A DNA stretch of 64,000 nt from an uncultured Christensenella sp. (GTDB lineage: Bacteria; Bacillota; Clostridia; Christensenellales; Pumilibacteraceae), in the NCBI GenBank assembly GCA_910578545.1, contig CAJTPT010000002.1, positions 1 through 64,000 of the forward strand. Reading direction: 5' to 3'. The translations under genes and the position numbers were made by a program. The notes below the pieces were generated by a model, which was not told the origin of the DNA, searched no databases, and saw nothing but the letters and a program-made list of their open reading frames with translations. Below, one piece after another: positions 50,884 through 59,483 of the stretch; positions within the stretch are counted from its first letter, which is position 1, and every line of letters starts with the position of its first letter.

Positions 50884-53526
50884 TTAATTTCTGTCGAAAT
50901 CGGCGTCGCCGCGCTTTTCAAGTTTTTTACGCTTGGAAGCGGTTGTGCGCGCGATAATGATTATGGCAAGAATGACTGTGATTGATATCACTATTATTGC
51001 GGCTATCAGTACGATGTTTACGCCGCCGTAGCTGACGTACGCCGTCTGAACGTAGCATGTTACCGTTTTGTGTGTTTTTTCGTCGAGGAATTTGATTTTG
51101 GTGTACTTCTCGGATGAGTCGTATGAGCCCACAACCTCGATTTTAGTGCCTGTGTTGAGTTTAAAGCCCGGGATTTCAACGTAATTGCCGCTATCGTCGC
51201 GCGTGTAGACGACCGCGTAAGAGCTGTTTTTGTACGATATGATTTCGGCATTGTACTCGGGCAGAATGTTTGCCTGGTAGTAGTCCATAGTCGTTACGCT
51301 GACCGCTGTGATATAGCCGACGCTTCCGTCCTCGAGTGTGACCTTGTACCAATAGTATCCGTAATCGTCAACGTAGTCGTCCACAAAGTCGAGCATAAGA
51401 AGCTTTGTGTTTTCCGCCACTTCCTCGTAGCCCTCGGCTGTTTCGGCAAATCGGCTCGGCCAACGCTTGATTGACGTTCCTATCTTGCTCGACACGGTGC
51501 AAAGCGTCGAAGGCGGCGCTACGTACTCGAGCGGCTCTTCGGAAAGAAGATGCTTGTACACGTACCCTTGCACGAGCACGTTGTTTACCGTATCGTCCAC
51601 AAGCACGAAAGCAAACTCGGGTGTTTCGTCAAGCTCGTAGTAGGGCACCAAAATCCTGCGCCCGGCAGAAACGGTAAGCTTGCTTGCCGACTCGGTGGGA
51701 ACGGAAAACAGCTCGGCGTCGCGCAAAACCGTTCGCACTATGCGGTCGCTCGGTTTTGTGCCATCTGGAAGTGTGTAGTCACTGCCGACGTAGCGTGCGC
51801 CCAATTCATCGCCGTCGGTCTTGAGCAAACGGTGACGGTAGGTATCGAGCACTATAAAGTTTCCGCAGTCGATTACGTTTGACGCGTCTTCGGTCTGTTG
51901 CACGCCCTTTACGTCAATGGGGCAAATAAGCAGTTGTCCGCTCTTGTCGCTAAGCGTGTAAGCCTTGTTTTCGAGTTCGAGCTTGAAAACGTCGCGGACT
52001 TTACCCGTGCAACGCTCTATTCTGTCGCGGTAGAGTATAAACGCCGTTTCGTCAAGGTCGACGGCTACGGAAACCGCGTCGGCTTGTACGGAGCAAACCT
52101 CTTGCGCGCCGTCGCCCGTTATGACAAAAAGCTTATCGTCCGACAGAGCGTACAGCTTGTTTTTACCCAAGCCGAGCGTGATCGCCTTGTAATGTGCCTC
52201 GTCGATCAGCTCGAGCGGTTTGTTTTGGTCAAGCTTCCAAATACCGTTTTCGGCAAGAATGAACAGCGTTTTGCCGCTTACTACTATCTGCTTGATTTTG
52301 CCGAGTTTTTCGTCGGTGACCGTTTGCTCGTCCGAAATCGAGAACAAGCCTTTGCTGAAAATTCCCACTTTGTTATCGGCGTAAGCTACGTACACCGCAC
52401 CGTCGTTGTCCGCGGCGACCGAAACGGGGGAATCGAACTTTCTGTTGACGTACACAACGCCGTCGTTGCCGACGGTTGCGATTCTGCCGTTAAGCGTATC
52501 GGCAACGTACAGAGTTGAATTTTTGGCGTACACGCCCGAGGGCATGTTGAAAAAACCCGACGTGTCGCTTGCCGCCGCTACGATTACCTTGTCAATATCG
52601 AGGTCGGCGGAAAACTTGTGCAGTGCAAAAAGCGAATCGAGTGCGTACACGCTGTCGTCAAAAGCGTAAATGCAGTTTATGTCCTTAACAAACGTGCGGT
52701 TCGTCGCCGACAGTCCGCCGCCCGAAACTCCGTATGCAATAAGCTCACTGCGCGTGAGCACGTACAGCGTGTCGGTGTAGTCGTTGGCGCTTACCGACAT
52801 AAGCCTGTCCGATTGCATACGCACGAGCGCCAACCGTCCGCTCGAGCCGTCGGTAACGACATTGGCGTCGATAGAACAAATATCTTGCTTGTTGCCGAAT
52901 ACAGAAGCTATTGCGACAAAGATTTTGCCGTTTAATACCGCCAAGCTTGCGGCGGATATCTTTGAATGGTTGTCCGACGAAAGGGTGGTAATAACGCCGT
53001 CCTCGACGCTCGGACCGTTAATCCCGAGTGGAATGCACGCAATTTGCGTGGAAGTAAGTGCGAAGATCTTTTTGTCCTCTATATCGAAGTCCAGCACATC
53101 GCCGATACAGCCGTCAATCTCAATCTCGGCGTCGGCTTGGTCGGAATAACGGTAGTACAGCTTGCCGCCCGCAAGGAACACCAGGTATTCCGAATTTTCT
53201 TCGGTGACGGAAAAGCGGTAAATCTTGTCGGCGGACACGTCGTTGTGCGTTATGTCGCCGCCGCCCGTCGCGGGTACGAAGTCCGCGCCGTTTATGCCTA
53301 CCGCGATATAACCTTTATCGTCGGCAAAAACGGAGGACGGATTATCGAAGCAATAATATACAACGTCCGAATCGGTAGTGCTTATAGCGGTAAGCTTTGC
53401 TGCGCCGTCGCTTTTCATTTGAGCAAACGCCGTGCCGCGCGGCGCCGAAATAGTAATGCCGACTATTGCCGCGGCTATAATCAAAAACGTTATTAATATA
53501 TATGATAACTTCTTTTTGATAGACAT
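50884..53526 (-). CDS. Membrane-anchored beta-propeller/SH3-like surface protein
   Basis: The product has 880 residues. A signal peptide or signal anchor (1-35, AFA cleavage) is followed by about 580 residues of repeated short beta units (NPSSVFADDKGYIAVG, MPSGVYAKNSTLYVADTLNGRIATV, DSPVSVAADNDGAVYVAYADNKVGIF), the pattern of NHL/SMP-like beta-propellers. Around 600-740 are two SH3-like stretches (YYWYKVTLEDGSVGYITAV). One membrane helix (about 840-862) and a short basic tail end it. It is thus oriented with most mass outside. ATG 53526 lacks a ribosome binding site and lies eight bases after the -10 box, so its mRNA is probably leaderless. Function not known; a wall-sensing or scaffold role is speculation. 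Confidence 0.7.
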   Translation of the reverse strand: MSIKKKLSYILITFLIIAAAIVGITISAPRGTAFAQMKSDGAAKLTAISTTDSDVVYYCFDNPSSVFADDKGYIAVGINGADFVPATGGGDITHNDVSADKIYRFSVTEENSEYLVFLAGGKLYYRYSDQADAEIEIDGCIGDVLDFDIEDKKIFALTSTQIACIPLGINGPSVEDGVITTLSSDNHSKISAASLAVLNGKIFVAIASVFGNKQDICSIDANVVTDGSSGRLALVRMQSDRLMSVSANDYTDTLYVLTRSELIAYGVSGGGLSATNRTFVKDINCIYAFDDSVYALDSLFALHKFSADLDIDKVIVAAASDTSGFFNMPSGVYAKNSTLYVADTLNGRIATVGNDGVVYVNRKFDSPVSVAADNDGAVYVAYADNKVGIFSKGLFSISDEQTVTDEKLGKIKQIVVSGKTLFILAENGIWKLDQNKPLELIDEAHYKAITLGLGKNKLYALSDDKLFVITGDGAQEVCSVQADAVSVAVDLDETAFILYRDRIERCTGKVRDVFKLELENKAYTLSDKSGQLLICPIDVKGVQQTEDASNVIDCGNFIVLDTYRHRLLKTDGDELGARYVGSDYTLPDGTKPSDRIVRTVLRDAELFSVPTESASKLTVSAGRRILVPYYELDETPEFAFVLVDDTVNNVLVQGYVYKHLLSEEPLEYVAPPSTLCTVSSKIGTSIKRWPSRFAETAEGYEEVAENTKLLMLDFVDDYVDDYGYYWYKVTLEDGSVGYITAVSVTTMDYYQANILPEYNAEIISYKNSSYAVVYTRDDSGNYVEIPGFKLNTGTKIEVVGSYDSSEKYTKIKFLDEKTHKTVTCYVQTAYVSYGGVNIVLIAAIIVISITVILAIIIIARTTASKRKKLEKRGDADFDRN

Positions 53527-53534
53527 ACTTTAAT

Positions 53535-53563
53535 ATTTTATCACTTCCGCAAAAAAAAGTAAA
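53535..53563 (-). promoter_or_regulatory. Promoter of the propeller protein, probably leaderless
   Basis: On the minus strand: TTTACT (53563-53558), 17 bases, TAAAAT (53540-53535); the ATG begins eight bases further. Confidence 0.65.
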
Positions 53564-53673
53564 GGGTTTTGTAATATTTTGTCGAAAGCCGTGATTAAAG
53601 TGCAAGGTATTCGGGTTACTATGTGCCCGATTAGCCAAATGTGATAAAAATTTTTACAAAATTTATGCAGAAT

Positions 53674-53708
53674 ACCCCCTTTACAAGGGGTAAATTGTAT
53701 GTTATAAT
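53674..53708 (+). promoter_or_regulatory. Promoter of ppx-maf-mreB with an inverted repeat over the -35 box
   Basis: TTTACA (53680-53685), 17 bases, TATAAT (53703-53708). TACCCC and GGGGTA (53674-53692) form an inverted repeat exactly around the -35 box, a good place for a repressor. Confidence 0.7.
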
Positions 53709-53814
53709 TAACGTACAAACTAAAATGGGTAAATAGGTACGATGTTATTTGCACCGTCTACGATTTTCGTACGATAGGGTAAAAACGAACGTCATTTGCC
53801 TCGAGGTTACTGCT

Positions 53815-55326
53815 TTGAATAATATTGCTATAATTGATTTGGGATCTAATTCCGCGCGGCTTGTTTTGGCCCACGTCATCGACGACGGTTATTTTGTAGT
53901 GTACGACGAGCTTCAGGAAACCGTAAGACTCGCTCAGGACATGGAACGCGACGGGTATTTAAAGCAAGCGCGAATAGCGCAGGCTGTTCGCACGCTAAAG
54001 ATGTTCCGCAAGCTCTGCGACGCGAACAACGTGGAAAAGATTTACGCATACGCGACCAACGCCGTGCGCAAGGCCAAAAATCAGCGCAGTTTTTTGGAAG
54101 AGGTCAACACCGTTTGCGGTTTTAAAATGGACGTGCTTACCGAGGAACAGGAAGCGACCCAGATTTATTACGGCGTAATCAATTCGCTTGAGATACCCAA
54201 GGGCGTTATTATGGATATTTCGGGGTCGTCGCTTCAGCTTATTCAGTACAACCGCCGAATGATACTAAATCGGACAAACCTTCCCATAGGCACCATGACA
54301 TTGTCGGCGTTGTTCAACGAGAACACGACGCCGTTACAGCAGTCGCAAATGATAGAAACGTATATGCGCGACCAGTTTGCGAGCGTAGAGTGGTTAAAGA
54401 CTCTCGACCCCGAGTACCGCTTTGTAGGAGTGGGCGGCTCGTTCCGCAGTCTTGCAACCATAGTTCAGCGTATCGAAAAGTATCCGCTTTCCATGGTGCA
54501 TAACTACCATATCGGGAAGGACACCTTCGATAAGGTGTACGACATGATAAAAATACTTGACGTGGAAAAGCGGTCCAAAATCAAGGGCTTATCCGCACAG
54601 CGCGCGGGGATATTCTGCGCGGCGCTCTCGTGCATAAAAAGCTTTTTGGACAGCACCGAATTCGACGAGGTCGTCGTGTCGGGCTCGGGCATACGCGAGG
54701 GATTTTTATTTAATCACGCCGTGCCTACGACTATCGAAAAACCTATAACCGACATTTTGGGTTATTCAATTTACACCAGACTGCACTATTACGGACTCAA
54801 TATTCATCACGCAGAGCACGTTTGCAACCTTGCGATACAGCTGTACAAACAGCTCCGCGTTTTACACAAGCTTCCTCGTCAGTATGTGCGCGTGCTACGT
54901 ATAGCTTCGCTTATGCACGAGTCGGGCGGTAGGATAAGCTTTTACAACAACTACAAGCATTCCAACTACTCGATAATGAATTCCAATCTGTTCGGCGTAG
55001 CGCACCGCGATTTGGTGCTTGCGTCGTTCGTGGTTTTGGCGCACGACCTCGATGATTTGTCGTACGCCGAGTGGAAGAAGTATGCTGGCATTGTGCAGGA
55101 AGAGGATCTCGTCGCCGTCATGCGGCTTGCAGTCATACTCAGGATAGCCGACTCGCTCGATAGGTCTATGTCCGGCTCGGTCAAGTCGATTACGTGCGAC
55201 GTTTTGGGCGATTCCGTTATTATGAAGACAGAGGTGGAAGGCGATTGCTCGCTCGAGATAAAAGACGCGTTAAGCGCGGGCGCCGACTTTGCAAAGGCGT
55301 ACAAGAAAAACCTTGAAATCCTTTGA
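53815..55326 (+). CDS. Ppx/GppA exopolyphosphatase-type phosphatase with HD domain
   Basis: The product has 503 residues from TTG 53815. The ASKHA phosphatase motifs are IAIIDLGSNSARLVL, TNAVRKAKN, the catalytic region LTEEQEATQIYYGVIN, and VIMDISGSSLQLI. From about residue 300 an HD-like hydrolase region (HAEHVCNLAIQLYKQL, RIASLMHESGGR, VLAHDLDDL) follows, as in full-length Ppx. It hydrolyses polyphosphate or pppGpp. The TTG is preferred to the ATG at 53749 because GAGG (53803-53806) precedes it by eight bases and the family N-terminus begins there. Overlaps maf by 14 bases. Confidence 0.88.
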   Translation: MNNIAIIDLGSNSARLVLAHVIDDGYFVVYDELQETVRLAQDMERDGYLKQARIAQAVRTLKMFRKLCDANNVEKIYAYATNAVRKAKNQRSFLEEVNTVCGFKMDVLTEEQEATQIYYGVINSLEIPKGVIMDISGSSLQLIQYNRRMILNRTNLPIGTMTLSALFNENTTPLQQSQMIETYMRDQFASVEWLKTLDPEYRFVGVGGSFRSLATIVQRIEKYPLSMVHNYHIGKDTFDKVYDMIKILDVEKRSKIKGLSAQRAGIFCAALSCIKSFLDSTEFDEVVVSGSGIREGFLFNHAVPTTIEKPITDILGYSIYTRLHYYGLNIHHAEHVCNLAIQLYKQLRVLHKLPRQYVRVLRIASLMHESGGRISFYNNYKHSNYSIMNSNLFGVAHRDLVLASFVVLAHDLDDLSYAEWKKYAGIVQEEDLVAVMRLAVILRIADSLDRSMSGSVKSITCDVLGDSVIMKTEVEGDCSLEIKDALSAGADFAKAYKKNLEIL

Positions 55327-55900
55327 TATAGTATTGGCAACCGCTTCGCCCAGGCGACGTGAGCTTATAAAAAAAATCAAGTTTGTAAATCCGATTTTCA
55401 TGCCTGCGCACGTCGACGAGATAACGCTTGTCGGCGCTACGGAAACGGCAACCGCCAATGCGCGGATAAAGGGTGAGCACACGTCAAAAACTACATGCTT
55501 GCCCGTTTTGGCTTTCGATACGGTCGTCGGCTTGGGCAACCGTGTATTCGGCAAGCCTAAGGACAGAGCGCAGGCTATGGCGATGTTTAAAGCGCTGTGC
55601 GGACGGACTCACGAGGTAGTTACCGCCGTTTATCTTAATGTAAACGGTAAAATCATTGAAAAAAATGAAAAAACGTTAGTTACTTTTAGTGCATTTGACA
55701 ATAATTTAGTGTATAATTATGTGGATAGCGGCGAGCCGTTCGACAAAGCGGGCGGGTACAACATAGACGACGATGCAATCAAGCCGCTGATTGTCGGGGT
55801 GAACGGCGACTACTTTAACGTCGTCGGCTTGCCCGTAAGACTGACGGAAAAACTTTTAGAGGAGAATTTGATTTATGGCGAAGATGGATATAGCGCTTGA
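55313..55900 (+). CDS. maf: Maf nucleotide pyrophosphatase
   Basis: The product has 195 residues with TTG start 55313 inside the ppx end. Maf signatures: VLATASPRRRELI, DTVVGLGNRVFGKPKDRAQAMAMFKALCGRTHEV and DKAGGYNIDD. It hydrolyses modified nucleoside triphosphates. The N-terminus is well matched; no good ribosome binding site, so it is probably translated by coupling. It overlaps mreB by 26 bases. Confidence 0.9.
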   Translation: MKSFDIVLATASPRRRELIKKIKFVNPIFMPAHVDEITLVGATETATANARIKGEHTSKTTCLPVLAFDTVVGLGNRVFGKPKDRAQAMAMFKALCGRTHEVVTAVYLNVNGKIIEKNEKTLVTFSAFDNNLVYNYVDSGEPFDKAGGYNIDDDAIKPLIVGVNGDYFNVVGLPVRLTEKLLEENLIYGEDGYSA

Positions 55901-56888
55901 TCTCGGAACGTCGTTTACTTCGATATTCGTTTCGGGCTACGGCATAGTTTTGCATGAGCCTTCCGTAATCGCTTACTTCGACGACGGCGGCAAGCGAAAG
56001 ACCCGCGCCGTAGGTAACGAAGCATATTACATGATGGGCAAAGCGCCCGAAAAGACCAAAACAGTTTGCCCTATAATCGACGGGGCAATAAAGGATTCCG
56101 AGGCATGCTCGGATATGCTCGGCGAATTTATAACCCAAATTCTGCCTGACTCGTATATTATCAAGCCTAAAATCCGTTGCATTGTGGGCGTGCCTATGGG
56201 TATTACCGTTGCCGACCGCGAGATGTACGAAAGCGTTCTCATGTCGGCAGGCATCGACGAAATAACAATGGTCAACTCGGTCATGCTCGCGGCAGTCGGC
56301 GCGGATATGCCCGTATCGTCCAACTTCGGCGGTATCGTAGCCACTATAGGCGGCGGTGCCACCGAGATAGCGATTTTAAGCCTCGGCGGAATTGTTACTG
56401 GTTGCGGAATAAATATCGGCGGCGACATGATAGACAGCGCGTTGCGCGACAGAATAATGGGCGTATACAAAATGAACGTCGGGCGCCCGTCCGTTCGTGC
56501 TCTTAAAGAAAAGATTTGCAGTCTTATACGGAACGACTGTGCTTCCGCAAAGGTCAGCGGTATTGACGTTGAAACCAAAAACATCTGCACTTTGGACGTA
56601 GCGGCTGAACGGCTGTACGGCGTGCTGTACGACTACTATAAGAATATCATCGACGCGGTAGAGGGCGTAATCAATTCGGGCACGCCAACCGTTGCCGCCG
56701 AGATTCGTAAAACAGGCATAACCGTTGTCGGCGGCGGCGCTAAGATACCGGGTCTTAAACAGATGATGAGCAAGCTGTTAAATATAAACGTCAATATTCC
56801 AAACGAGGCGGAATACGCAACCGTATTGGGAGGCGGTAAGCTCTTGTCCGACGGCGAGCTTTTGGACGACATACTCGAGCATTTGTAA
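55875..56888 (+). CDS. mreB: MreB/Mbl actin-like cell-shape protein
   Basis: The product has 337 residues. The actin-fold phosphate and adenosine motifs are visible: DLGTSFTSIFVSGYGIVLHEPSVIAY, ATIGGGATEIAILSLGG and VVGGGAKIPGLKQMMSK. It polymerises under the membrane and directs wall synthesis. The N-terminal GTS replaces the usual GTANT, so it is an Mbl-like paralogue. No mreC or mreD follows; the min genes come next, so the ancestral operon has been reduced. Terminator at 56915-56948. Confidence 0.93.
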   Translation: MAKMDIALDLGTSFTSIFVSGYGIVLHEPSVIAYFDDGGKRKTRAVGNEAYYMMGKAPEKTKTVCPIIDGAIKDSEACSDMLGEFITQILPDSYIIKPKIRCIVGVPMGITVADREMYESVLMSAGIDEITMVNSVMLAAVGADMPVSSNFGGIVATIGGGATEIAILSLGGIVTGCGINIGGDMIDSALRDRIMGVYKMNVGRPSVRALKEKICSLIRNDCASAKVSGIDVETKNICTLDVAAERLYGVLYDYYKNIIDAVEGVINSGTPTVAAEIRKTGITVVGGGAKIPGLKQMMSKLLNINVNIPNEAEYATVLGGGKLLSDGELLDDILEHL

Positions 56889-56914
56889 TAAATAAGAATT
56901 CGGAATTCCGAATG

Positions 56915-56948
56915 ATCGGTCGAACTGTTTGTTCAACCGATTTTTTTT
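56915..56948 (+). terminator. Terminator of ppx-maf-mreB
   Basis: ATCGGTCGAAC pairs with GTTCAACCGAT around five bases, followed by a T8 tract. A 16-base palindrome (56898-56913) lies just before. Confidence 0.85.
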
Positions 56949-57062
56949 CATTCCGAGTATTTTTGCCCGCCGAAGCATCTTGCTAACATAAAGCATGTAC
57001 AACCGAACGAGCGCAAATATTATATTTATTTTCGTTTGCGACAAAAGCGAACAAATTTCCGC

Positions 57063-57091
57063 TTGCGCAATAAAATACGCTATACTATACT
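57063..57091 (+). promoter_or_regulatory. Promoter giving a leaderless minD mRNA
   Basis: TTGCGC (57063-57068), 17 bases, TATACT (57086-57091). The ATG at 57099 is seven bases after the -10 box. Confidence 0.65.
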
Positions 57092-57098
57092 TTTACTG

Positions 57099-57857
57099 AT
57101 GAAAAGCATAGTGGTAACTTCGGGCAAGGGCGGCGTCGGCAAAACGACCGTAACGGCGTGTTTGGGTCGCGCGCTTGCTTTACTTGGGAATCGCGTGGCG
57201 CTTATCGACGCCGATTTCGGACTGAATAACCTCGACGTGGTTTTGGAAAAGGAAAACTGCGTCGTGTACGACATTGCCGACGTAATAGAAAACAGATGCC
57301 GCGTGCGGCAGGCGCTTATACAATGTTCCGAACGTAATCTGTATCTGTTGCCGTCGGCGCACGGATACTTGGGCGAGCGCGTATCGGCGCAGAACATAAG
57401 GCTCATACTCAACAGCTTGGCGGTAACGTTTGATTACGTGCTTGTGGATTGTCCCGCAGGAATAGAGGCGGGCTTTACCCGTGCGGTCGGCGCATGCGAA
57501 CGGGCTTTAATCGTCACGACTCCGCATGTAAGTGCGCTTCGCGATGCAAACAAGGTGATAACGCTGTTAAAATCGTACAAAATGACAACGTCTGTCGTAG
57601 TAAACAGAGTGCGCGGCGATTTGCTGGCAAGCGGGCGCATACCCGACAAAGCTGAAATCGAGGGAATACTAAAGTCCGAAGTGGACGGCATGATACCCGA
57701 AACCGACGGAGTGTACGGGTTTGTCAATATACCGCAAAAGCCGTTCGATATGCTGGCGAGGCGCATTCACTACGGGGTGGGCGAGCTTCATGACCCCGCG
57801 GCGTGTTACCGCGGTTTGTTCGGCTCGATAAGGCGCAAACTGCGCAAAAACTATTAG
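57099..57857 (+). CDS. minD: Septum-site determining ATPase MinD
   Basis: The product has 252 residues. The deviant Walker A KGGVGKTT (10-17), LIDADFGLNNLDVVL, VLVDCPAGIEAGF and the C-terminal amphipathic SIRRKLRKN membrane-targeting helix are those of MinD. It controls division-site placement. A MinE-like gene follows at once, but no minC is present in the window. The ATG has no ribosome binding site and is probably leaderless; the upstream in-frame start precedes the promoter. Confidence 0.95.
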   Translation: MKSIVVTSGKGGVGKTTVTACLGRALALLGNRVALIDADFGLNNLDVVLEKENCVVYDIADVIENRCRVRQALIQCSERNLYLLPSAHGYLGERVSAQNIRLILNSLAVTFDYVLVDCPAGIEAGFTRAVGACERALIVTTPHVSALRDANKVITLLKSYKMTTSVVVNRVRGDLLASGRIPDKAEIEGILKSEVDGMIPETDGVYGFVNIPQKPFDMLARRIHYGVGELHDPAACYRGLFGSIRRKLRKNY

Positions 57858-57868
57858 GCGAGGGTGAC

Positions 57869-58099
57869 ATGAACGAGGTTTCGGAACGCATAGCAAGAAT
57901 AATAGAAAACGATGCAAACGGCGTTATAAAGCGCACGATGCGGGTGGTGCAAAGCGACGTTATGGCGCTACTGTGCGAGTTTATGGACGTTACGGCTTTG
58001 GATATGTCCGTCGAGGGCGGCGAGGGTTGTTACGACTTAACGGTCACCGCCAAGGTCGCACGCATTTACGATATCGGCAAAACGTCGGACGTAGGTTAA
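57869..58099 (+). CDS. minE: MinE-like cell division topological factor
   Basis: The product has 76 residues. It matches the MinE layout: an N-terminal helical part (IARIIENDANGVIKRTMRVVQSD) and a C-terminal beta-alpha-beta unit (VMALLCEFMDVTALDMSVEGGEGCYDLTVTAKVARI). The similarity is weak and rests also on the position 11 bases after minD. GAGG (near 57861) precedes the ATG. A short terminator follows at 58098-58125. Confidence 0.6.
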   Translation: MNEVSERIARIIENDANGVIKRTMRVVQSDVMALLCEFMDVTALDMSVEGGEGCYDLTVTAKVARIYDIGKTSDVG

Positions 58100-58125
58100 G
58101 CCTTTTTATGCGAATAGGCTTTTTG
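58098..58125 (+). terminator. Terminator after minE
   Basis: AAGCCT (58098-58103) pairs with AGGCTT (58116-58121), followed by T residues. Confidence 0.7.
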
Positions 58126-58178
58126 TCGAATATCGTCGTGTAAAAATATAAATCGAATAACCGTCATATACATATGGC

Positions 58179-58442
58179 ATGGAAGATAAATACGATGGCT
58201 GTAATAAAGTTGAAAGCGTGGTTACGGAGCCGAAAAACCGCTTTGTAAAAAAAGCGCAAGGGCATTTTCGTGCGTGGATTGTGCAACTGTGTATTGCCGC
58301 GCTTATTATAGGGTTCGTGCTCGTTTTGCATTATTGCGGAAGCGTGCCGTGGATAGGTAAAACCGCAGAATTCGTTCGACGCGTTTTTTGCTATGACGTC
58401 TTTGGACGTACCGAGTTCGGCATAGGCGGAATATTCGGATAG
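58179..58442 (+). CDS. Short membrane protein in the spoIVFA position
   Basis: The product has 87 residues with one membrane helix (about 33-53) and a short extracellular part. It has no LytM/M23 domain. In Bacillus-type genomes spoIVFA, which holds SpoIVFB in check, lies between minD and spoIVFB and is far longer. By position this could be a reduced SpoIVFA, but sequence similarity is not obvious. It is three bases from the peptidase gene. Confidence 0.5.
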   Translation: MEDKYDGCNKVESVVTEPKNRFVKKAQGHFRAWIVQLCIAALIIGFVLVLHYCGSVPWIGKTAEFVRRVFCYDVFGRTEFGIGGIFG

Positions 58443-58445
58443 GGA

Positions 58446-59351
58446 ATGAAAAGCAAACGGCGCAAAACAAAAACTAACGTGAAACCGCAAAAAGCGAGGT
58501 CGGACGAAATGACTGTATATATTTCGCCGATTACGTTTGTAATGGCGGTTTTTTTTGTGGCAATGGGTATGGCGTACGAGCTTGCGTGCTCGTTTGCGGC
58601 AGTTCTTTTGCACGAATGTGCACACGCCAAGGTCGCAAAAAAACTCGGATACGAGCTAAACACGGTCAAGCTGATGCCGTACGGCGCGGCGCTGTGCGGG
58701 CAAACGGACATGTCGCCCAAGCATGAGGTGCTTATAGCGCTTGCGGGGCCATTGTTTAACGCCGTTATCGCCGTGCTGTTTGTCGCGCTGTGGTGGCTCG
58801 TTCCGTCGGGGTATGTATTTACAAGCGCGTTTTGTCTATCCAATCTGTATATAGGACTGTTTAATCTGATACCGGTGTATCCGATGGACGGCGGGCGTGT
58901 GATCTTTGGACTTTTGTCGGGCAAAATGCCGCGGGCAAAGGCGTACAAGATTATGCGTATAATATCCGCAGTATGCACCGTAATCACTCTGTCGCTGTTT
59001 GTTGCCTCGGTGTTTTTTACGCCCAACGTTACTTTGCTAGCTGTCGGGATATTTATGACGGTATCGGCGCTTTTACCCAATAAGGACGCAGGGTACAGGG
59101 CGGTGTTTGCGCCGACGTACAGGGCGGAAAAGCTTAAGCGTCCGCTGGATGTCAGGCGGTACGCGGTTTCGCAAAGCTGTTTGCTCGGCGAGCTGATAGC
59201 GGCGCTCGACGGGGATAAGTTTACCGAGTTTGCGGTGTACGACGACGGAATGACCGAGCGCGCCGTTCTTACCGAAACGGAAGTCATTGCCGCCGTTAAA
59301 GAATACGGGTACGAAAAAACTGTCGATTTTTTGTTGATAAAATCCAAATAA
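58446..59351 (+). CDS. spoIVFB: Site-2 protease, SpoIVFB-like (M50 family)
   Basis: The product has 301 residues. HECAH (56-60) is the HExxH zinc site and YPMDGGR, near residue 143, supplies the third ligand Asp. The second membrane part continues, and a cytoplasmic CBS-like extension (~200-301) is typical of SpoIVFB-type enzymes, which process pro-sigma-K in sporulating Firmicutes. The chromosomal order min-spoIVF-rng supports it. A regulated intramembrane protease for another substrate is an alternative. Confidence 0.85.
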   Translation: MKSKRRKTKTNVKPQKARSDEMTVYISPITFVMAVFFVAMGMAYELACSFAAVLLHECAHAKVAKKLGYELNTVKLMPYGAALCGQTDMSPKHEVLIALAGPLFNAVIAVLFVALWWLVPSGYVFTSAFCLSNLYIGLFNLIPVYPMDGGRVIFGLLSGKMPRAKAYKIMRIISAVCTVITLSLFVASVFFTPNVTLLAVGIFMTVSALLPNKDAGYRAVFAPTYRAEKLKRPLDVRRYAVSQSCLLGELIAALDGDKFTEFAVYDDGMTERAVLTETEVIAAVKEYGYEKTVDFLLIKSK

Positions 59352-59406
59352 AACAAGATTTTACTTGTAAAATTATATTCGGCTATACATTATTAGTTGA
59401 AAATAA

Positions 59407-59435
59407 TGGACAATGCCGAGAGAATGATGTATAAT
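59407..59435 (+). promoter_or_regulatory. Promoter of rng
   Basis: TGGACA (59407-59412), 17 bases, TATAAT (59430-59435). Confidence 0.65.
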
Positions 59436-59483
59436 ATAGTGATGATTTTTTTGCCAAAGAATCTTTTTCCAAAGAGGTAGTTT

